DNA of 64,000 bases from an alpha proteobacterium MED-G09 (GCA_905182015.1 CAJIZT010000003.1:1-64000); one strand, 5' to 3'; numbered from the stretch's first letter, positions 9,482-19,042 are shown. Notes: generated from the letters alone by a model not told the origin. Program-made: numbers and translations.

Positions 9482-10476
9482 TAGTTGCTCTCTTCAATAA
9501 ATTCCAAGGTAAAGGAATTCTTCCACTGCAAATCTTTTTTATAAACACCATTTCTAGACATTGTTGTAAAAAAATCATTCCATTTTTTTTCAGTCATTAA
9601 ACCTATATTTCGACCTTGGGAAATTTCATTCGAAATTAAATTATAGGATCTTATTTTTTTTATCGCTTGCAGCAAAATATCTTCTTTCATTTCTGTATTC
9701 TCAATCATTATTAATTCATTACCCAGCGTTGGATCTTCGTATATATACTGTCTCCAACCCTCAATACTTGCATCTACAAATTTTTTAACAATCATTGGCT
9801 GATCATCAATTATTTTCTGAGACGCTAACACCATCGCTCCATAACTAGGATACCCATAATCAGAAAGAAGAAAAATCTTAGGAGCTAAACCCGTTTCTTT
9901 TTCTACTAAAAATGGTTCTGAAGTAAGATAACCTTGCTGAATAGAAGATTTATTACTTAAGAAAGGGGCTAAACTAAATGTTTTTTTTCTAATCTGACTA
10001 TCGTCAAATCCATACTTAAATTTCAACCAAAGCCAGAATGCTCCAATACTCGCATCAGAAATCATTATCGGTAAACCAACCATATCTTCTAAACTCTCAA
10101 CATTCGAGCTTAAGTGAGTCATTATAATTTGAGGGTCTTTTTGAAAAATTGCCATAATAGCTTTTCCGGGTATCTTGTTTTCAGCCATATTTAATGGAAT
10201 AAAGCTATTAGAACCAATACCAAACTCCACAGTATTTGATGCTATGAGTCTTGGAACGTTGACATTAGAATTACCTTGAATAATTTTTACATTTAAGCCT
10301 TTCTCTGTATATAAGCCAGCGGCCAAAGCTTGGTAAAAACCACCCTGCTCGGCCTGAGCCTTCCAGTCCGTAGCAAAGACAACCTTAATAAGATTATTTT
10401 CCTCAACTATATCATCGCTCTGCTCTGTACAGGCACTTAATGTTATTAACAAAATAATTAATATTTTTTTTATCAA
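9481..10476 (-). CDS. ABC solute-binding lipoprotein (NMT1/THI5-like)
   Basis: This is the periplasmic ligand-binding component, 331 residues. A lipobox (LITLSAC, Cys16) follows a short hydrophobic signal, so it should be membrane-anchored. The opening ATDWKAQAEQGGFYQALAAG and the following GLNVKIIQG are typical of NMT1/ThiY/SsuA-like proteins. The start is TTG, supported by GGAGG six nt upstream and by 4-nt overlap with the VOC stop (TTGA). ThiY (pyrimidine precursor) and RibY (riboflavin) are related families, but no TPP or FMN riboswitch precedes this operon, so I leave the ligand open. Confidence 0.88.
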   Translation of the reverse strand: MIKKILIILLITLSACTEQSDDIVEENNLIKVVFATDWKAQAEQGGFYQALAAGLYTEKGLNVKIIQGNSNVNVPRLIASNTVEFGIGSNSFIPLNMAENKIPGKAIMAIFQKDPQIIMTHLSSNVESLEDMVGLPIMISDASIGAFWLWLKFKYGFDDSQIRKKTFSLAPFLSNKSSIQQGYLTSEPFLVEKETGLAPKIFLLSDYGYPSYGAMVLASQKIIDDQPMIVKKFVDASIEGWRQYIYEDPTLGNELIMIENTEMKEDILLQAIKKIRSYNLISNEISQGRNIGLMTEKKWNDFFTTMSRNGVYKKDLQWKNSFTLEFIEESN

Positions 10477-11306
10477 GAAACGCCTCCATCTTGGCCAATT
10501 AAAATTGTTGGGATACCTAGAGGGGGTTCATTTAATGTCGCAACTAAGGTACCAACTTTTCTACCTTTTCTAATTTTAGAAAAAATAAAGCCTTTTTTAA
10601 CAAGATTCTCATAAGATTTTATAAAATTATCAGTATGCCATCCAAGTCCGTAGTAATTACATTTTCCGACAAAATCTTCGCCCTCAATAACCTCCAGAGT
10701 AACCCCTTTAAGCCTAAAAAATAGCATACGCCCAGACCATTCTTTAAAAGTTTTATCTAAAGCGAGCCTTATTCCTAGGTCTTTTTCAAATAAATTTAGC
10801 ATTTTATTAGAGTCCTTTGTTAGAATAACAACTTGATTCACAGATGTAATATTTTCATAACCCTCGCCCTTCTCTTCTTTAGGAAAAATATGTGAATTAT
10901 CACTGATAGTGATATTCAGATTTGTAACTAAATTTTCGTCAAGACCGAATAGGTTTAACCTAGTGATACTTTTATCATTGCCCTGGAAGGTAAACATATT
11001 CTTTTCTCCAACCAAAACTCCTGATAGTTTTAAATTTTTATGATCTCTGGCTATATCATCTGAAATAAAGTCTAACCCAAACAAGCCCTCGCCATTTCTC
11101 CTTAAATCTTCAGACCACAGGCCATCTTCGTAAGGGCTAATGATACTTATATTAACATTGCCAATATCAAAAATATGAATTTTTATACCAAGCTCGCTAG
11201 AAAAACCTTGATAGCTTGGCGCCTTACAAAAGAAAATAGAGAAAGCTTTGCTTGATTTATCAATATCTTTTGCAGCAAGAAAAATATTTTTAACCTGACT
11301 AATCAT
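10473..11306 (-). CDS. Two-domain VOC (glyoxalase/dioxygenase fold) protein
   Basis: The 277-residue protein appears to contain two vicinal-oxygen-chelate modules, about residues 5-120 and 150-275. The second begins VNQVVILTKDSNKMLNLFEKDLGI, the usual VOC opening. Members include extradiol dioxygenases, glyoxalases and binding or resistance proteins. It is the first gene of the leftward operon and overlaps the binding-protein gene by 4 nt, which suggests it acts on the imported compound. No strong Shine-Dalgarno was seen. The substrate and the catalytic metal ligands cannot be assigned with confidence. Confidence 0.7.
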   Translation of the reverse strand: MISQVKNIFLAAKDIDKSSKAFSIFFCKAPSYQGFSSELGIKIHIFDIGNVNISIISPYEDGLWSEDLRRNGEGLFGLDFISDDIARDHKNLKLSGVLVGEKNMFTFQGNDKSITRLNLFGLDENLVTNLNITISDNSHIFPKEEKGEGYENITSVNQVVILTKDSNKMLNLFEKDLGIRLALDKTFKEWSGRMLFFRLKGVTLEVIEGEDFVGKCNYYGLGWHTDNFIKSYENLVKKGFIFSKIRKGRKVGTLVATLNEPPLGIPTILIGQDGGVS

Positions 11307-11317
11307 TTCGTTAGCGA

Positions 11318-11384
11318 TAATACATTATTTTACGTTTCTTGATCCTTTTTCTTTTATAAAAAGAAAGCAATTGCTAATGTATTA
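11318..11384. promoter_or_regulatory. Inverted repeat spanning a divergent promoter
   Basis: TAATACATT (11318-11326) and AATGTATTA (11376-11384) are perfect complements. They sit just outside the start codons of the divergent VOC gene (11306) and the FAD oxidase gene (11387). The second arm ends 2 nt before the oxidase ATG, which has no Shine-Dalgarno. They may be mirrored promoter -10 elements or regulator half-sites. Confidence 0.35.
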
Positions 11385-11386
11385 AT

Positions 11387-12793
11387 ATGAAAAAAGAAAT
11401 ACTAAATAAAATTCAAAAAGTTGTTGGTAAATCAAATATTATTCTACAAGAAGATGATATGCATAATTACCTTACCGAGTGGAGAGGAGTCTATAGCGGA
11501 AAAGCTGCGGCAGTAATAAAGCCAAAATCAACAAATGAAGTCTCAAGGGTGCTGAAAATTGCATATGAATATAATATTCCAATTATTACTCAAGGTGGGA
11601 ATACCGGTCTTGTGGGAGGTCAGATACCGTTTGATAAAAATCACCTTCTGCTAAGTCTAGAAAAACTAAATAAAGTTAGGGAAGTAAATAATATAGATCG
11701 TTCTATTACAGCAGAGGCTGGGATAAAGTTATCTGAATTACAAAATATTTGTATGAAAAATAATCTTTTCTTCCCGCTATCATTGGCATCAGAAGGCAGT
11801 TGCACAATAGGAGGAAATATAGCAACAAATGCAGGAGGAGTTGGGGTACTGTATTACGGAAATACTAGAGAATTAGTGCTAGGGCTTGAGGTGGTTCTCC
11901 CTGATGGTAAAATAATAAATAACTTACAAGCACTTGTTAAGGATAATACTGGGTATTCAATTAAAAATTTATTTATTGGCTCTGAAGGAACTCTAGGGGT
12001 TATAACGGCGGCTACAGTAAAAGCTTTTCCTCAACCAAAAGAAAAGTATACTGCATTTTTAAAGATTAATTCACCAAACAAATCAATTAAAGCATTAAGA
12101 ATTATTCAGGAAAGTATCTCGACGCCATTAACTGCATTTGAGCTAATGAATAATCGCTCCATCCAATTCGTTATAAGGCATATACCTAAAACCTTTGCTC
12201 CATTTTCTAAATTCAAATGGATGGTTTTAGTTGAATTTTCATCCTTAGAATCTTCTGATCTTGAAAAAGAAAGGATAGAAAAAACTCTTAATGGATTAAT
12301 TGATCTAGGCTTAGTCGAGGATGCAGTTTTATCAAACTCAAAAAGTCAGTCAAAAAACATGTGGAAGTTAAGAGAGAGTATTTCAGAAGCGCAAAAAAAA
12401 GAAGGAGGGAGTATTAAAAATGATATTTCAGTTCCAATAAAGTTCATCAATAAGTTCATTCATGATGCCACCTCAATTAGTAAAAAAAATATCCCTGATT
12501 CTCGATGCGTTATATTTGGACATATTGGAGATGGAAATATTCATTTCAATATTTCTCAACCACCTAAGGCTGAAAAGCAAGAATTTTTAAAAAAAGAAAA
12601 TCATCTTAGGAAAAAAATTGTAGAATTAACAATGAGTCTGGATGGGTCGTTTAGCGCTGAGCATGGCATAGGATTAGCCAGAAAAGGTGACTTAAAAAAA
12701 TATAAAAAAGATAAACTAATCCTTATGAAGGGAATAAAGGAATCTATCGATAAAAAAAATATTATGAATCCTGGAAAAATTTTTGATTACTGA
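11387..12793 (+). CDS. FAD-linked D-2-hydroxyacid dehydrogenase (GlcD/D2HGDH type)
   Basis: It oxidises a D-2-hydroxyacid such as glycolate, D-lactate or D-2-hydroxyglutarate to the 2-oxoacid. The 468-residue protein has the PCMH-type FAD domain (TQGGNTGLVGGQIP near 65-80, GSCTIGGNIATNAGG near 140-155) and the C-terminal FAD-oxidase domain with FGHIGDGNIHFNIS and SAEHGIGLARKG. No GlcE or GlcF is adjacent, so a single-subunit D-2-hydroxyglutarate or D-lactate dehydrogenase is as likely as glycolate oxidase. Its end overlaps the convergent Lrp gene by 7 nt. Confidence 0.88.
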   Translation: MKKEILNKIQKVVGKSNIILQEDDMHNYLTEWRGVYSGKAAAVIKPKSTNEVSRVLKIAYEYNIPIITQGGNTGLVGGQIPFDKNHLLLSLEKLNKVREVNNIDRSITAEAGIKLSELQNICMKNNLFFPLSLASEGSCTIGGNIATNAGGVGVLYYGNTRELVLGLEVVLPDGKIINNLQALVKDNTGYSIKNLFIGSEGTLGVITAATVKAFPQPKEKYTAFLKINSPNKSIKALRIIQESISTPLTAFELMNNRSIQFVIRHIPKTFAPFSKFKWMVLVEFSSLESSDLEKERIEKTLNGLIDLGLVEDAVLSNSKSQSKNMWKLRESISEAQKKEGGSIKNDISVPIKFINKFIHDATSISKKNIPDSRCVIFGHIGDGNIHFNISQPPKAEKQEFLKKENHLRKKIVELTMSLDGSFSAEHGIGLARKGDLKKYKKDKLILMKGIKESIDKKNIMNPGKIFDY

Positions 12794-13269
12794 TTTCTTA
12801 AGTCAATAGGAATACCTGGAGAATATTTAGACTCCCGTATTGTTAGCGAAGTTTTCACGCTTGAAACATTAGGTGCTGACGTTAACTCATTAGTTAAAAA
12901 ACTTTGAAATGCCGTTAGATCAGGTGCAACGCATTTTAGTATAAAATCTATCTCCCCATTAAGCATGTGACATTCCCTTACGTAAGGTAACAATGAGACT
13001 CTCTCCTCAAACAGCCGTAGGTCCGACTCAGCTTGATTATGTAAACCTACCATGGCAAAAACCGTAACTTCAAAACCTAATTTATCTGATGCTAAATCAG
13101 CATGATAGCCCTTAATAAATCCGCTTTTTTCTAGAGATCTAACTCTCCTTAGACAAGGAGGGGCCGATAATTCTACTTTCTCAGCAAGCTCGACATTTGT
13201 TATTCTTCCGTTTTCTTGAAGAATTGAAAGAATTTTAATATCAATTTTATCTAAGCTATCTCGTTTCAT
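12787..13269 (-). CDS. Lrp/AsnC-family transcriptional regulator
   Basis: This is a DNA-binding regulator that usually responds to amino acids. I start it at the ATG at 13269 (MKRDSLDKIDIKIL), giving 160 residues, the normal family length. The longer open frame would overlap the divergent gene's start. The helix-turn-helix lies at about 25-45 (NGRITNVELAEKVELSAPPCLRRV), followed by the RAM ligand-binding domain with the typical EVTVFAMVGL and GEIDFILKC. No strong Shine-Dalgarno was seen. Likely targets are its own promoter and the neighbouring operons, but this is inference. Confidence 0.88.
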   Translation of the reverse strand: MKRDSLDKIDIKILSILQENGRITNVELAEKVELSAPPCLRRVRSLEKSGFIKGYHADLASDKLGFEVTVFAMVGLHNQAESDLRLFEERVSLLPYVRECHMLNGEIDFILKCVAPDLTAFQSFLTNELTSAPNVSSVKTSLTIRESKYSPGIPIDLRNQ

Positions 13270-13329
13270 ATAAATTATGTTATACATTGTGATATAATCA
13301 CGCAAGATTATTACAAGGATAAATTTAAA

Positions 13330-14283
13330 ATGACAAACCAAGGTGATTTAAATTGCTGGATAATATCCTCAGGCTTAATAGGTTGTGAGAATCAATGCAT
13401 TGGTCTTGCTGAAAAATTAAATCTTGATTATGAGATTAAGAAAATAAACCCATCTATACTTTTATCAATCATTGCTCCTTACGGAATACCAAGAAAAAGT
13501 GATGAGACCCAAGCCCCATGGCCCGATATTGTAATTGGAGCTGGAAGAAGAACTATTCCATATGTGAGGTATATTAAAAAGAAATCCAAAGACTCCTGCT
13601 TTACAGTCTATCTTCAGGATCCAAAAATAAATACAAATAATTTTGATCTTGTGTGGGCGCCTTATCACGATAATCTTAAGGGAGATAATGTTATATCCAC
13701 ATTACTTTCTCCAGGAAGGGTGTCTAATGAACTTTTAAGGCTTGAAAAAGAAAAATGGAGTAAAGAACTGACTAAGCTTCCGAAGCCATATTTAACAATT
13801 TTAATAGGCGGAAAAAGTAAGGGTTTTAAATTTTCTAATGATGAGTGCTTACATGTATTGGATTCAATATCAAAAGTGATTAAATCAGGATGGACTCCCC
13901 TAATATCGACCTCAAGGAGAACTCCAAAGAAGTTAATTAAGAGTATCAAGAGTTTGATAGCCAATAAACCCCACTACCTCTATGATACTAAAGGTAACAA
14001 TCCTTACTATGCCTTCTTAGAAATATCTGATGTCGCTTTGGTTACTCCCGATTCTGTTAATATGATAAGCGAAACACTTACAGCAAATCTTTCCACTTAT
14101 ATTTTTGATTTAAACTGTAAATCAAGAAAAATTAATAATTTTTTATCCTCTTTAATAAAAAAAAAATATATAAAGAAATTTGAAAAAAATATTGAAATTT
14201 TTGATGTAAAAGTAATTAACGCTACAGAACAAATCGCAAATCATATAAGTAATACAAATACTCATTTAAAAAGTATTCATTAA
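13330..14283 (+). CDS. ELM1/DUF1022-family protein
   Basis: The 317-residue protein resembles the mitochondrial-fission ELM1 family (GT-B-like glycosyltransferase fold) that is common in Alphaproteobacteria. Supporting segments are WIISSGLIGCENQCIGLAE at the N terminus, PDIVIGAGRRTIPYVRYIK, TVYLQDPKI, LTILIGGKSKGF and ALVTPDSVNMISE. The bacterial function is not established. The family name comes from plant ELM1, which recruits a dynamin. AAGGAT precedes the ATG. It lies upstream of trxB on the same strand (44-nt gap). Confidence 0.78.
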   Translation: MTNQGDLNCWIISSGLIGCENQCIGLAEKLNLDYEIKKINPSILLSIIAPYGIPRKSDETQAPWPDIVIGAGRRTIPYVRYIKKKSKDSCFTVYLQDPKINTNNFDLVWAPYHDNLKGDNVISTLLSPGRVSNELLRLEKEKWSKELTKLPKPYLTILIGGKSKGFKFSNDECLHVLDSISKVIKSGWTPLISTSRRTPKKLIKSIKSLIANKPHYLYDTKGNNPYYAFLEISDVALVTPDSVNMISETLTANLSTYIFDLNCKSRKINNFLSSLIKKKYIKKFEKNIEIFDVKVINATEQIANHISNTNTHLKSIH

Positions 14284-14327
14284 AAATAAGAATCCCCTAT
14301 AATAAAAATAATTAAAAAGAGATATAA

Positions 14328-15275
14328 ATGTCAGAAATTATTCATTCAAAATTACTAATACTTGGTTCTGGACCTGCTGGATATACAGCCGCAATATATG
14401 CATCACGAGCTATGTTAGAGCCAATCTTGTTAACGGGGATTGAGCCAGGTGGTCAAATGACTATTACAACGGACGTAGAAAACTATCCTGGGTTTTCTGA
14501 TGTCGTCCAAGGCCCTTGGCTTATGGAAGAGATGCGTGATCAGGCAAAAAAAGTTGGTACAAAAATTATCTTAGATACAATTATTGATGTAGATCTCTCA
14601 AAAAGGCCTTTTATCTTAAAGTCAGATTCTGATGTCGTCTATTCTTGCGATTCTTTGATAATATCTACCGGCGCTCAGGCAAAATGGCTGGGGCTAGAAT
14701 CAGAGGCTAAATATAAAGGTTATGGCGTTTCAGCATGTGCGACATGTGACGGGTTCTTTTATAAAGATAAGAAAGTTGTTGTTGTTGGTGGAGGCAATAC
14801 CGCTGTTGAAGAGGCTTTATTTTTAACAAACTTTGCTAAAAAAGTAACACTTATTCATAGACGAAAAGAATTGAGGGCAGAAAAAATTCTTCAGAAGAAA
14901 CTCTTTGACCACCCAAAGATTGAAGTAATTTGGGATTCAGAAATTAAGGAAATTTTAGGAAGCGACAATCCTCCAAGTGTGGAAAATATAACAGTAAGAA
15001 ATATGATCTCGAATGCGGAATCACAAATTGACGTAGATGGTGTTTTTATTGCAATAGGCCACAGCCCATCATCCAAAATATTTAAAGATAAATTAAAAAT
15101 TAGTGATACCGGTTATATATTAACTGATCCAGACTCAACGGCAACATCAATCACAGGTGTTTTTGCAGCCGGTGATGTTACTGATGATAAATACAGACAA
15201 GCTGTAACAGCTGCTGGAATGGGATGTATGGCCGCATTAGAAGTCGAGAGTTTACTTTCCTCAGAGGAAAGTTAA
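14328..15275 (+). CDS. trxB: Thioredoxin reductase
   Basis: This NADPH- and FAD-dependent enzyme reduces thioredoxin. The 315-residue length is standard. It has the FAD motif GSGPAGYTAAIYASRA near 12-27, the redox-active CATC in SACATCDGFFY near 138-148, the NADPH motif VVVGGGNTAVEEA, and the C-terminal FAAGDVTDDKYRQAVTAAGMGC. A separate AhpF-type reductase lies at about 46-47.5 kb, and this one is the true TrxB. The gene ends 1 nt before the convergent lipoprotein gene. Confidence 0.95.
   Translation: MSEIIHSKLLILGSGPAGYTAAIYASRAMLEPILLTGIEPGGQMTITTDVENYPGFSDVVQGPWLMEEMRDQAKKVGTKIILDTIIDVDLSKRPFILKSDSDVVYSCDSLIISTGAQAKWLGLESEAKYKGYGVSACATCDGFFYKDKKVVVVGGGNTAVEEALFLTNFAKKVTLIHRRKELRAEKILQKKLFDHPKIEVIWDSEIKEILGSDNPPSVENITVRNMISNAESQIDVDGVFIAIGHSPSSKIFKDKLKISDTGYILTDPDSTATSITGVFAAGDVTDDKYRQAVTAAGMGCMAALEVESLLSSEES
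15254..15272 (+). terminator. Hairpin within the 3' end of trxB
   Basis: ACTTTCCT and AGGAAAGT form a perfect 8-bp stem with a 3-nt loop, immediately before the trxB stop codon and followed by AT-rich sequence ending in TTTT. With only 1 nt between the convergent genes it may act as a bidirectional terminator or mRNA-end stabiliser. The T tract is imperfect. Confidence 0.45.
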
Positions 15276-15276
15276 A

Positions 15277-15693
15277 TCATTTTAAAACTTTTGAGGGTGA
15301 GTTTAATACCTGACTCTCAAGATTAGGGCTCGCTTCCTCAACATCTCTCATCTCAGAATCAATAACCTCTTTAATATTAGGAATTGCCTCTGCAACACCT
15401 GATCCTGTCATCAAGCTAACTTCAGACGAACTAAAATCATCTGTTTGATCTTGACCAAATAAAATTGATTGTAGTTGTCGATTTGGTTCCTGAGAGTTTG
15501 GCCTGATTTCACCTTCAGCAGGTGGTCTTAGATTATATTCCGGCGGAACAATCAAAGGAGGCTTTGTAAGTATTGTAAATTCATCAGGCGGCATCTTATT
15601 AGTACCAAGAACATCAGATAACTCACTTCCGCACCCTGAAAGCAAAGACACATTAGATAAAAGAATTAAGCTAAAAAATAATCTCGAAAACAT
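15277..15693 (-). CDS. DUF3035 lipoprotein, BamF-like
   Basis: This is a predicted outer-membrane lipoprotein of 138 residues with lipobox LLSGC (Cys21). The segment PPDEFTILTKPPLIVPPEY followed by NLRPP is the signature of the alphaproteobacterial DUF3035 family. From memory, some members have been described as BamF, an accessory of the BAM outer-membrane protein assembly complex. The remainder is low in recognisable structure. AAGGAGG precedes the ATG. It lies 10 nt downstream of lspA, whose product should process its own signal peptide. Confidence 0.8.
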   Translation of the reverse strand: MFSRLFFSLILLSNVSLLSGCGSELSDVLGTNKMPPDEFTILTKPPLIVPPEYNLRPPAEGEIRPNSQEPNRQLQSILFGQDQTDDFSSSEVSLMTGSGVAEAIPNIKEVIDSEMRDVEEASPNLESQVLNSPSKVLK

Positions 15694-15703
15694 TACAGCC
15701 TCC

Positions 15704-16189
15704 TTAAGAGTTTCTATAGGAATCTTTTAAGGAATATATTAAAATAAACAATCCACCAAAGACTATTGCTATGTCAGCAATGTTAAATACATACCAGTAA
15801 TAATCAAAAACATGAAGAGAAATAAAATCAATAACCTTCCCATATAAAATCCTATCAATCACATTTCCTAATGCACCACCTATTATTAAACAAAGAGAAA
15901 AGGAAACAAGTTGAGAATTTGAATTTTTTATCCAATAAATCAAATAAGAAATTATTAAACCTGACAGCACAACAAGAATCCATCGCTGAATCTCCCCTCC
16001 GCCACCAAAAATACCATAACTAATACCCGGATTATAAACCATTATAAAATCCATAAAGGGAGTAACATACAGCCGTCCCTTAGATTCTAAATTAAAAGAA
16101 TAAAGTAAAAAAAACTTGCTAGAGAAATCAATAATAAAAATACTTAAGCTTACTAAGAAAAAATTTAAATTAAATACCTTATTGTTCAC
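15704..16189 (-). CDS. lspA: Lipoprotein signal peptidase (signal peptidase II)
   Basis: This inner-membrane aspartyl protease cleaves prolipoproteins before the lipidated cysteine. The 161-residue protein has four transmembrane segments. Its two catalytic Asp motifs are GNVIDRILYGKVIDF and FNIADIAIV. The start is GTG at 16189, with AAGGA 7 nt upstream, and it overlaps ileS by 11 nt. The order ribF-ileS-lspA is widely conserved. Confidence 0.95.
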   Translation of the reverse strand: MNNKVFNLNFFLVSLSIFIIDFSSKFFLLYSFNLESKGRLYVTPFMDFIMVYNPGISYGIFGGGGEIQRWILVVLSGLIISYLIYWIKNSNSQLVSFSLCLIIGGALGNVIDRILYGKVIDFISLHVFDYYWYVFNIADIAIVFGGLFILIYSLKDSYRNS

Positions 16190-19022
16190 TTATTTTCCTT
16201 ATAACCGCAGCGTCTCTTATGCTTAAATCGGGGTAATCCGGATCAGTTCCTACCTCAGGTAAAATCTTCCAAGAGCGACTGCATTTTCCGCCTTCCGAAA
16301 GACCGCAAACTACTGAAACCATTTTCATATCACCAGTCTTAAAGGCATTATCCGGACCTTCACCCTCCTTTAAAACCGCTTGAGATGTTATGAATATTTC
16401 AGCTAAATCAATATTTTTAAAAATTTCAGAATACTCTTTGTCTGAAATAAAAACAGTTGGAAATGCCTCAAGGCTTGATCCAATTCTTTTTTCTTTTCTT
16501 TCTAATTCAATAGCACCTGTTACAACTTTTCTTACAGATCTAATTTTCTCCCATTTATCAAATAACGAATTATTTATCCATTTTTCATTTGGGAGAGGAA
16601 AATTTGACTCGTGAATAGATGTCTTAATATCTGGAAATCTAGATTGCATAACTTCTTCAGCTGTAAAGCAGAGAATAGGAGAAAACAATGTGGTTAAATA
16701 ATTAAAAAGAATATCTAAGACTGTTCTGGCTGCTCTTCTTGGTATTGCCTTTGGACTGTCGCAATAGAGTGAATCCTTTCTTATATCAAAATAAAAAGAT
16801 GACAAATCAAGATTTGAAAAATTTAATAAGGTTTGAAAAACAAACTTTAAATCATATTCCTTGTAACCTTTTTTTACCTTTCTATCGATAATTGATAGTT
16901 TATGTAAAATATACTTTTCTAATTCAGGCATTTCATCATATGAAACTACTTCATCTTGATTAAAGTTGTGTAAATTACCTAAAAGAAAACGAAAAGTGTT
17001 CCTAATCTTTCTATAGGATTCAACATTGGCTTTCATTATTTCTTCACCAACCCTAAGGTCCTCAGTGAAATCTGATGAAACTACCCACAGCCTAACAACA
17101 TCTGCGCCATATTTATCTATGAGATCATCCGGAAGGATAACGTTGCCAAGAGATTTTGACATTTTTCGTCCATTCTTATCCATAACAAAGCCATGAGTTA
17201 GGACTTGCTTAAAAGGAGCCTTTCCTCTGGTACCACAGGATACTACTAGGGAGGATTGAAACCATCCACGGTGCTGATCAGAGCCCTCTAGATATAAATT
17301 AGCTGGTGACCCCAACCCATCCTCGCCTTCCAATACAAATGAATGAGTTGAACCAGAATCGAACCAGACATCCAGAATATCATTAACCTTTTCCCACTCA
17401 TCCGCAATATATTTATCACCCAGATACTCTTGTGCTTTGGTACTAAACCAGGCATCAGAACCGGTTTCATTAAATGATTTAGAGATTCTATCATTAACCT
17501 CCTGATCCCTAAGTGGTTCACCAGTTCCTTTGTTTACAAATATAGCCAAGGGAACACCCCATGCTCTTTGTCTAGAGACCACCCAATCAGGTCGTGATTC
17601 CACCATTGATCTAATACGATTCTTTCCTCTTTCAGGAATCCACTGAACCTCGTCTATTGCCTTCAAAGATTTACTTCTTAATTCATTCTCTTCCATTGAA
17701 ATAAACCATTGCGGTGTATTTCTAAAAATCAGAGGAGCCTTAGAGCGCCAGCTATGCGGATATTGATGACGCAACTTACCTTTGGCGAATAAATTACCTG
17801 ATTTTATTAATTCAGAAATTACAGACCCTGTTGCATCACCCATAGAGCCATCTGAATTATAAACTCTTTTACCTGAAAATAACTTTACATTCTCCAAATA
17901 AACTCCTTCGTCATCTAAAATAAAAGGAGGTTTTATACCGTTTTTAATTGCTAGCTCATAGTCGTCCTGACCATGACTGGGTGCAATATGAACAAAACCT
18001 GTCCCAGCATCATCAGTTAGAAAGTCTCCTTCAAGAAGGGGAATATTAAAATCATAACCACCATCTTTAAACGGATGATCACATACTAAATTATCAAATG
18101 TATGAATCTCTTTTATAAAAGATAAATTTGATTTTGAAGCCTTCTCTACATTATCTAAAAGACCAGAATTAATAATAATTCTCATTCCGGGTGTAGCTAA
18201 ACTCCCATCATCAACTGAGCTTACCTCATATAGCCCATAGCTAAAACGAGAGGAATATGCAATTGCTCTATTAGCGGGAATAGTCCATGGGGTTGTAGTC
18301 CAAATCAAAATGCTTGCGCCTTTAAGGTCATCATCATCACTTTTAATAGGAAAATTAACCCATATAGTAGGCGAAACATGCTCCAAATACTCAACCTCTG
18401 CTTCTGCTAGAGCAGTTTTCTCTACAACCGACCACATTATAGGCTTTGAACCTCTATAAAGGTCTCCTGCCATCAAGAATTTATGAAATTCCTTTACAAT
18501 TGCTGATTCAGAGGAAAACTCCATTGTGGTATAAGGGTTAGCCCAGTTACCTAAAACCCCAAGTCTCATAAATTGTTTCTTTTGAATTTCAATCCATTTC
18601 TTAGCAAAAATACGGCATTCTTCTCTAAAGTCATTAATAGGAATTTCTTCTTTATTTTTACCTTCATCTCTAAATTTTTCTTCAACCTTCCATTCAATCG
18701 GTAGACCATGACAATCCCATCCTGGTCTATACTCGGCATTAAACCCTTCTAGCTGCTTAGATCTAACTATAACATCCTTAAGGATTTTATTTAAAGCAGT
18801 ACCCATATGGAGATTACCATTTGCATAAGGAGGTCCATCATGAAGTATAAACTTCTCCTTACCCTCCGAGGATTCTCTTATTTTAGAAAATAAATTATCC
18901 TTTTCCCATCTTTCTAAAAACCCAGGCTCCCTTTCTGATAAGTTGGCCCTCATAGGTAAATCTGTTTTTGGCAACAAAAGAGTCTCTTTGTAATCTATTG
19001 TATTTTTAATATTATCTGACAT
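16179..19022 (-). CDS. ileS: Isoleucyl-tRNA synthetase
   Basis: This class I enzyme charges tRNA-Ile. The 947-residue protein has the HIGH-type motif in DGPPYANGNLHMGTALNK near 60-78, the CP1 editing domain (WTTTPWTIPANRAIAY), the KMSKS motif in DKNGRKMSKSLGN, and a tRNA-binding C-terminal region. It belongs to the bacterial IleS1 form. The end contains a Cys (GKCSRSWKI) that appears to be a reduced version of the zinc-binding tail. It lies 20 nt after ribF and overlaps lspA. Confidence 0.97.
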   Translation of the reverse strand: MSDNIKNTIDYKETLLLPKTDLPMRANLSEREPGFLERWEKDNLFSKIRESSEGKEKFILHDGPPYANGNLHMGTALNKILKDVIVRSKQLEGFNAEYRPGWDCHGLPIEWKVEEKFRDEGKNKEEIPINDFREECRIFAKKWIEIQKKQFMRLGVLGNWANPYTTMEFSSESAIVKEFHKFLMAGDLYRGSKPIMWSVVEKTALAEAEVEYLEHVSPTIWVNFPIKSDDDDLKGASILIWTTTPWTIPANRAIAYSSRFSYGLYEVSSVDDGSLATPGMRIIINSGLLDNVEKASKSNLSFIKEIHTFDNLVCDHPFKDGGYDFNIPLLEGDFLTDDAGTGFVHIAPSHGQDDYELAIKNGIKPPFILDDEGVYLENVKLFSGKRVYNSDGSMGDATGSVISELIKSGNLFAKGKLRHQYPHSWRSKAPLIFRNTPQWFISMEENELRSKSLKAIDEVQWIPERGKNRIRSMVESRPDWVVSRQRAWGVPLAIFVNKGTGEPLRDQEVNDRISKSFNETGSDAWFSTKAQEYLGDKYIADEWEKVNDILDVWFDSGSTHSFVLEGEDGLGSPANLYLEGSDQHRGWFQSSLVVSCGTRGKAPFKQVLTHGFVMDKNGRKMSKSLGNVILPDDLIDKYGADVVRLWVVSSDFTEDLRVGEEIMKANVESYRKIRNTFRFLLGNLHNFNQDEVVSYDEMPELEKYILHKLSIIDRKVKKGYKEYDLKFVFQTLLNFSNLDLSSFYFDIRKDSLYCDSPKAIPRRAARTVLDILFNYLTTLFSPILCFTAEEVMQSRFPDIKTSIHESNFPLPNEKWINNSLFDKWEKIRSVRKVVTGAIELERKEKRIGSSLEAFPTVFISDKEYSEIFKNIDLAEIFITSQAVLKEGEGPDNAFKTGDMKMVSVVCGLSEGGKCSRSWKILPEVGTDPDYPDLSIRDAAVIRKISEQ

Positions 19023-19042
19023 GGCTCGCCTATTAAGAAAAT

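Noticed and set aside
7980-10476. Calling the ABC importer a thiamine-precursor or riboflavin transporter
   Set aside because: No TPP or FMN riboswitch precedes it, and binding-protein motifs alone do not separate NMT1/ThiY/RibY/SsuA ligands.
13270-13341. Longer Lrp-family protein beginning at 13341
   Set aside because: The extra 24 residues have no family similarity, would overlap the divergent gene's start at 13330, and give an abnormal length.
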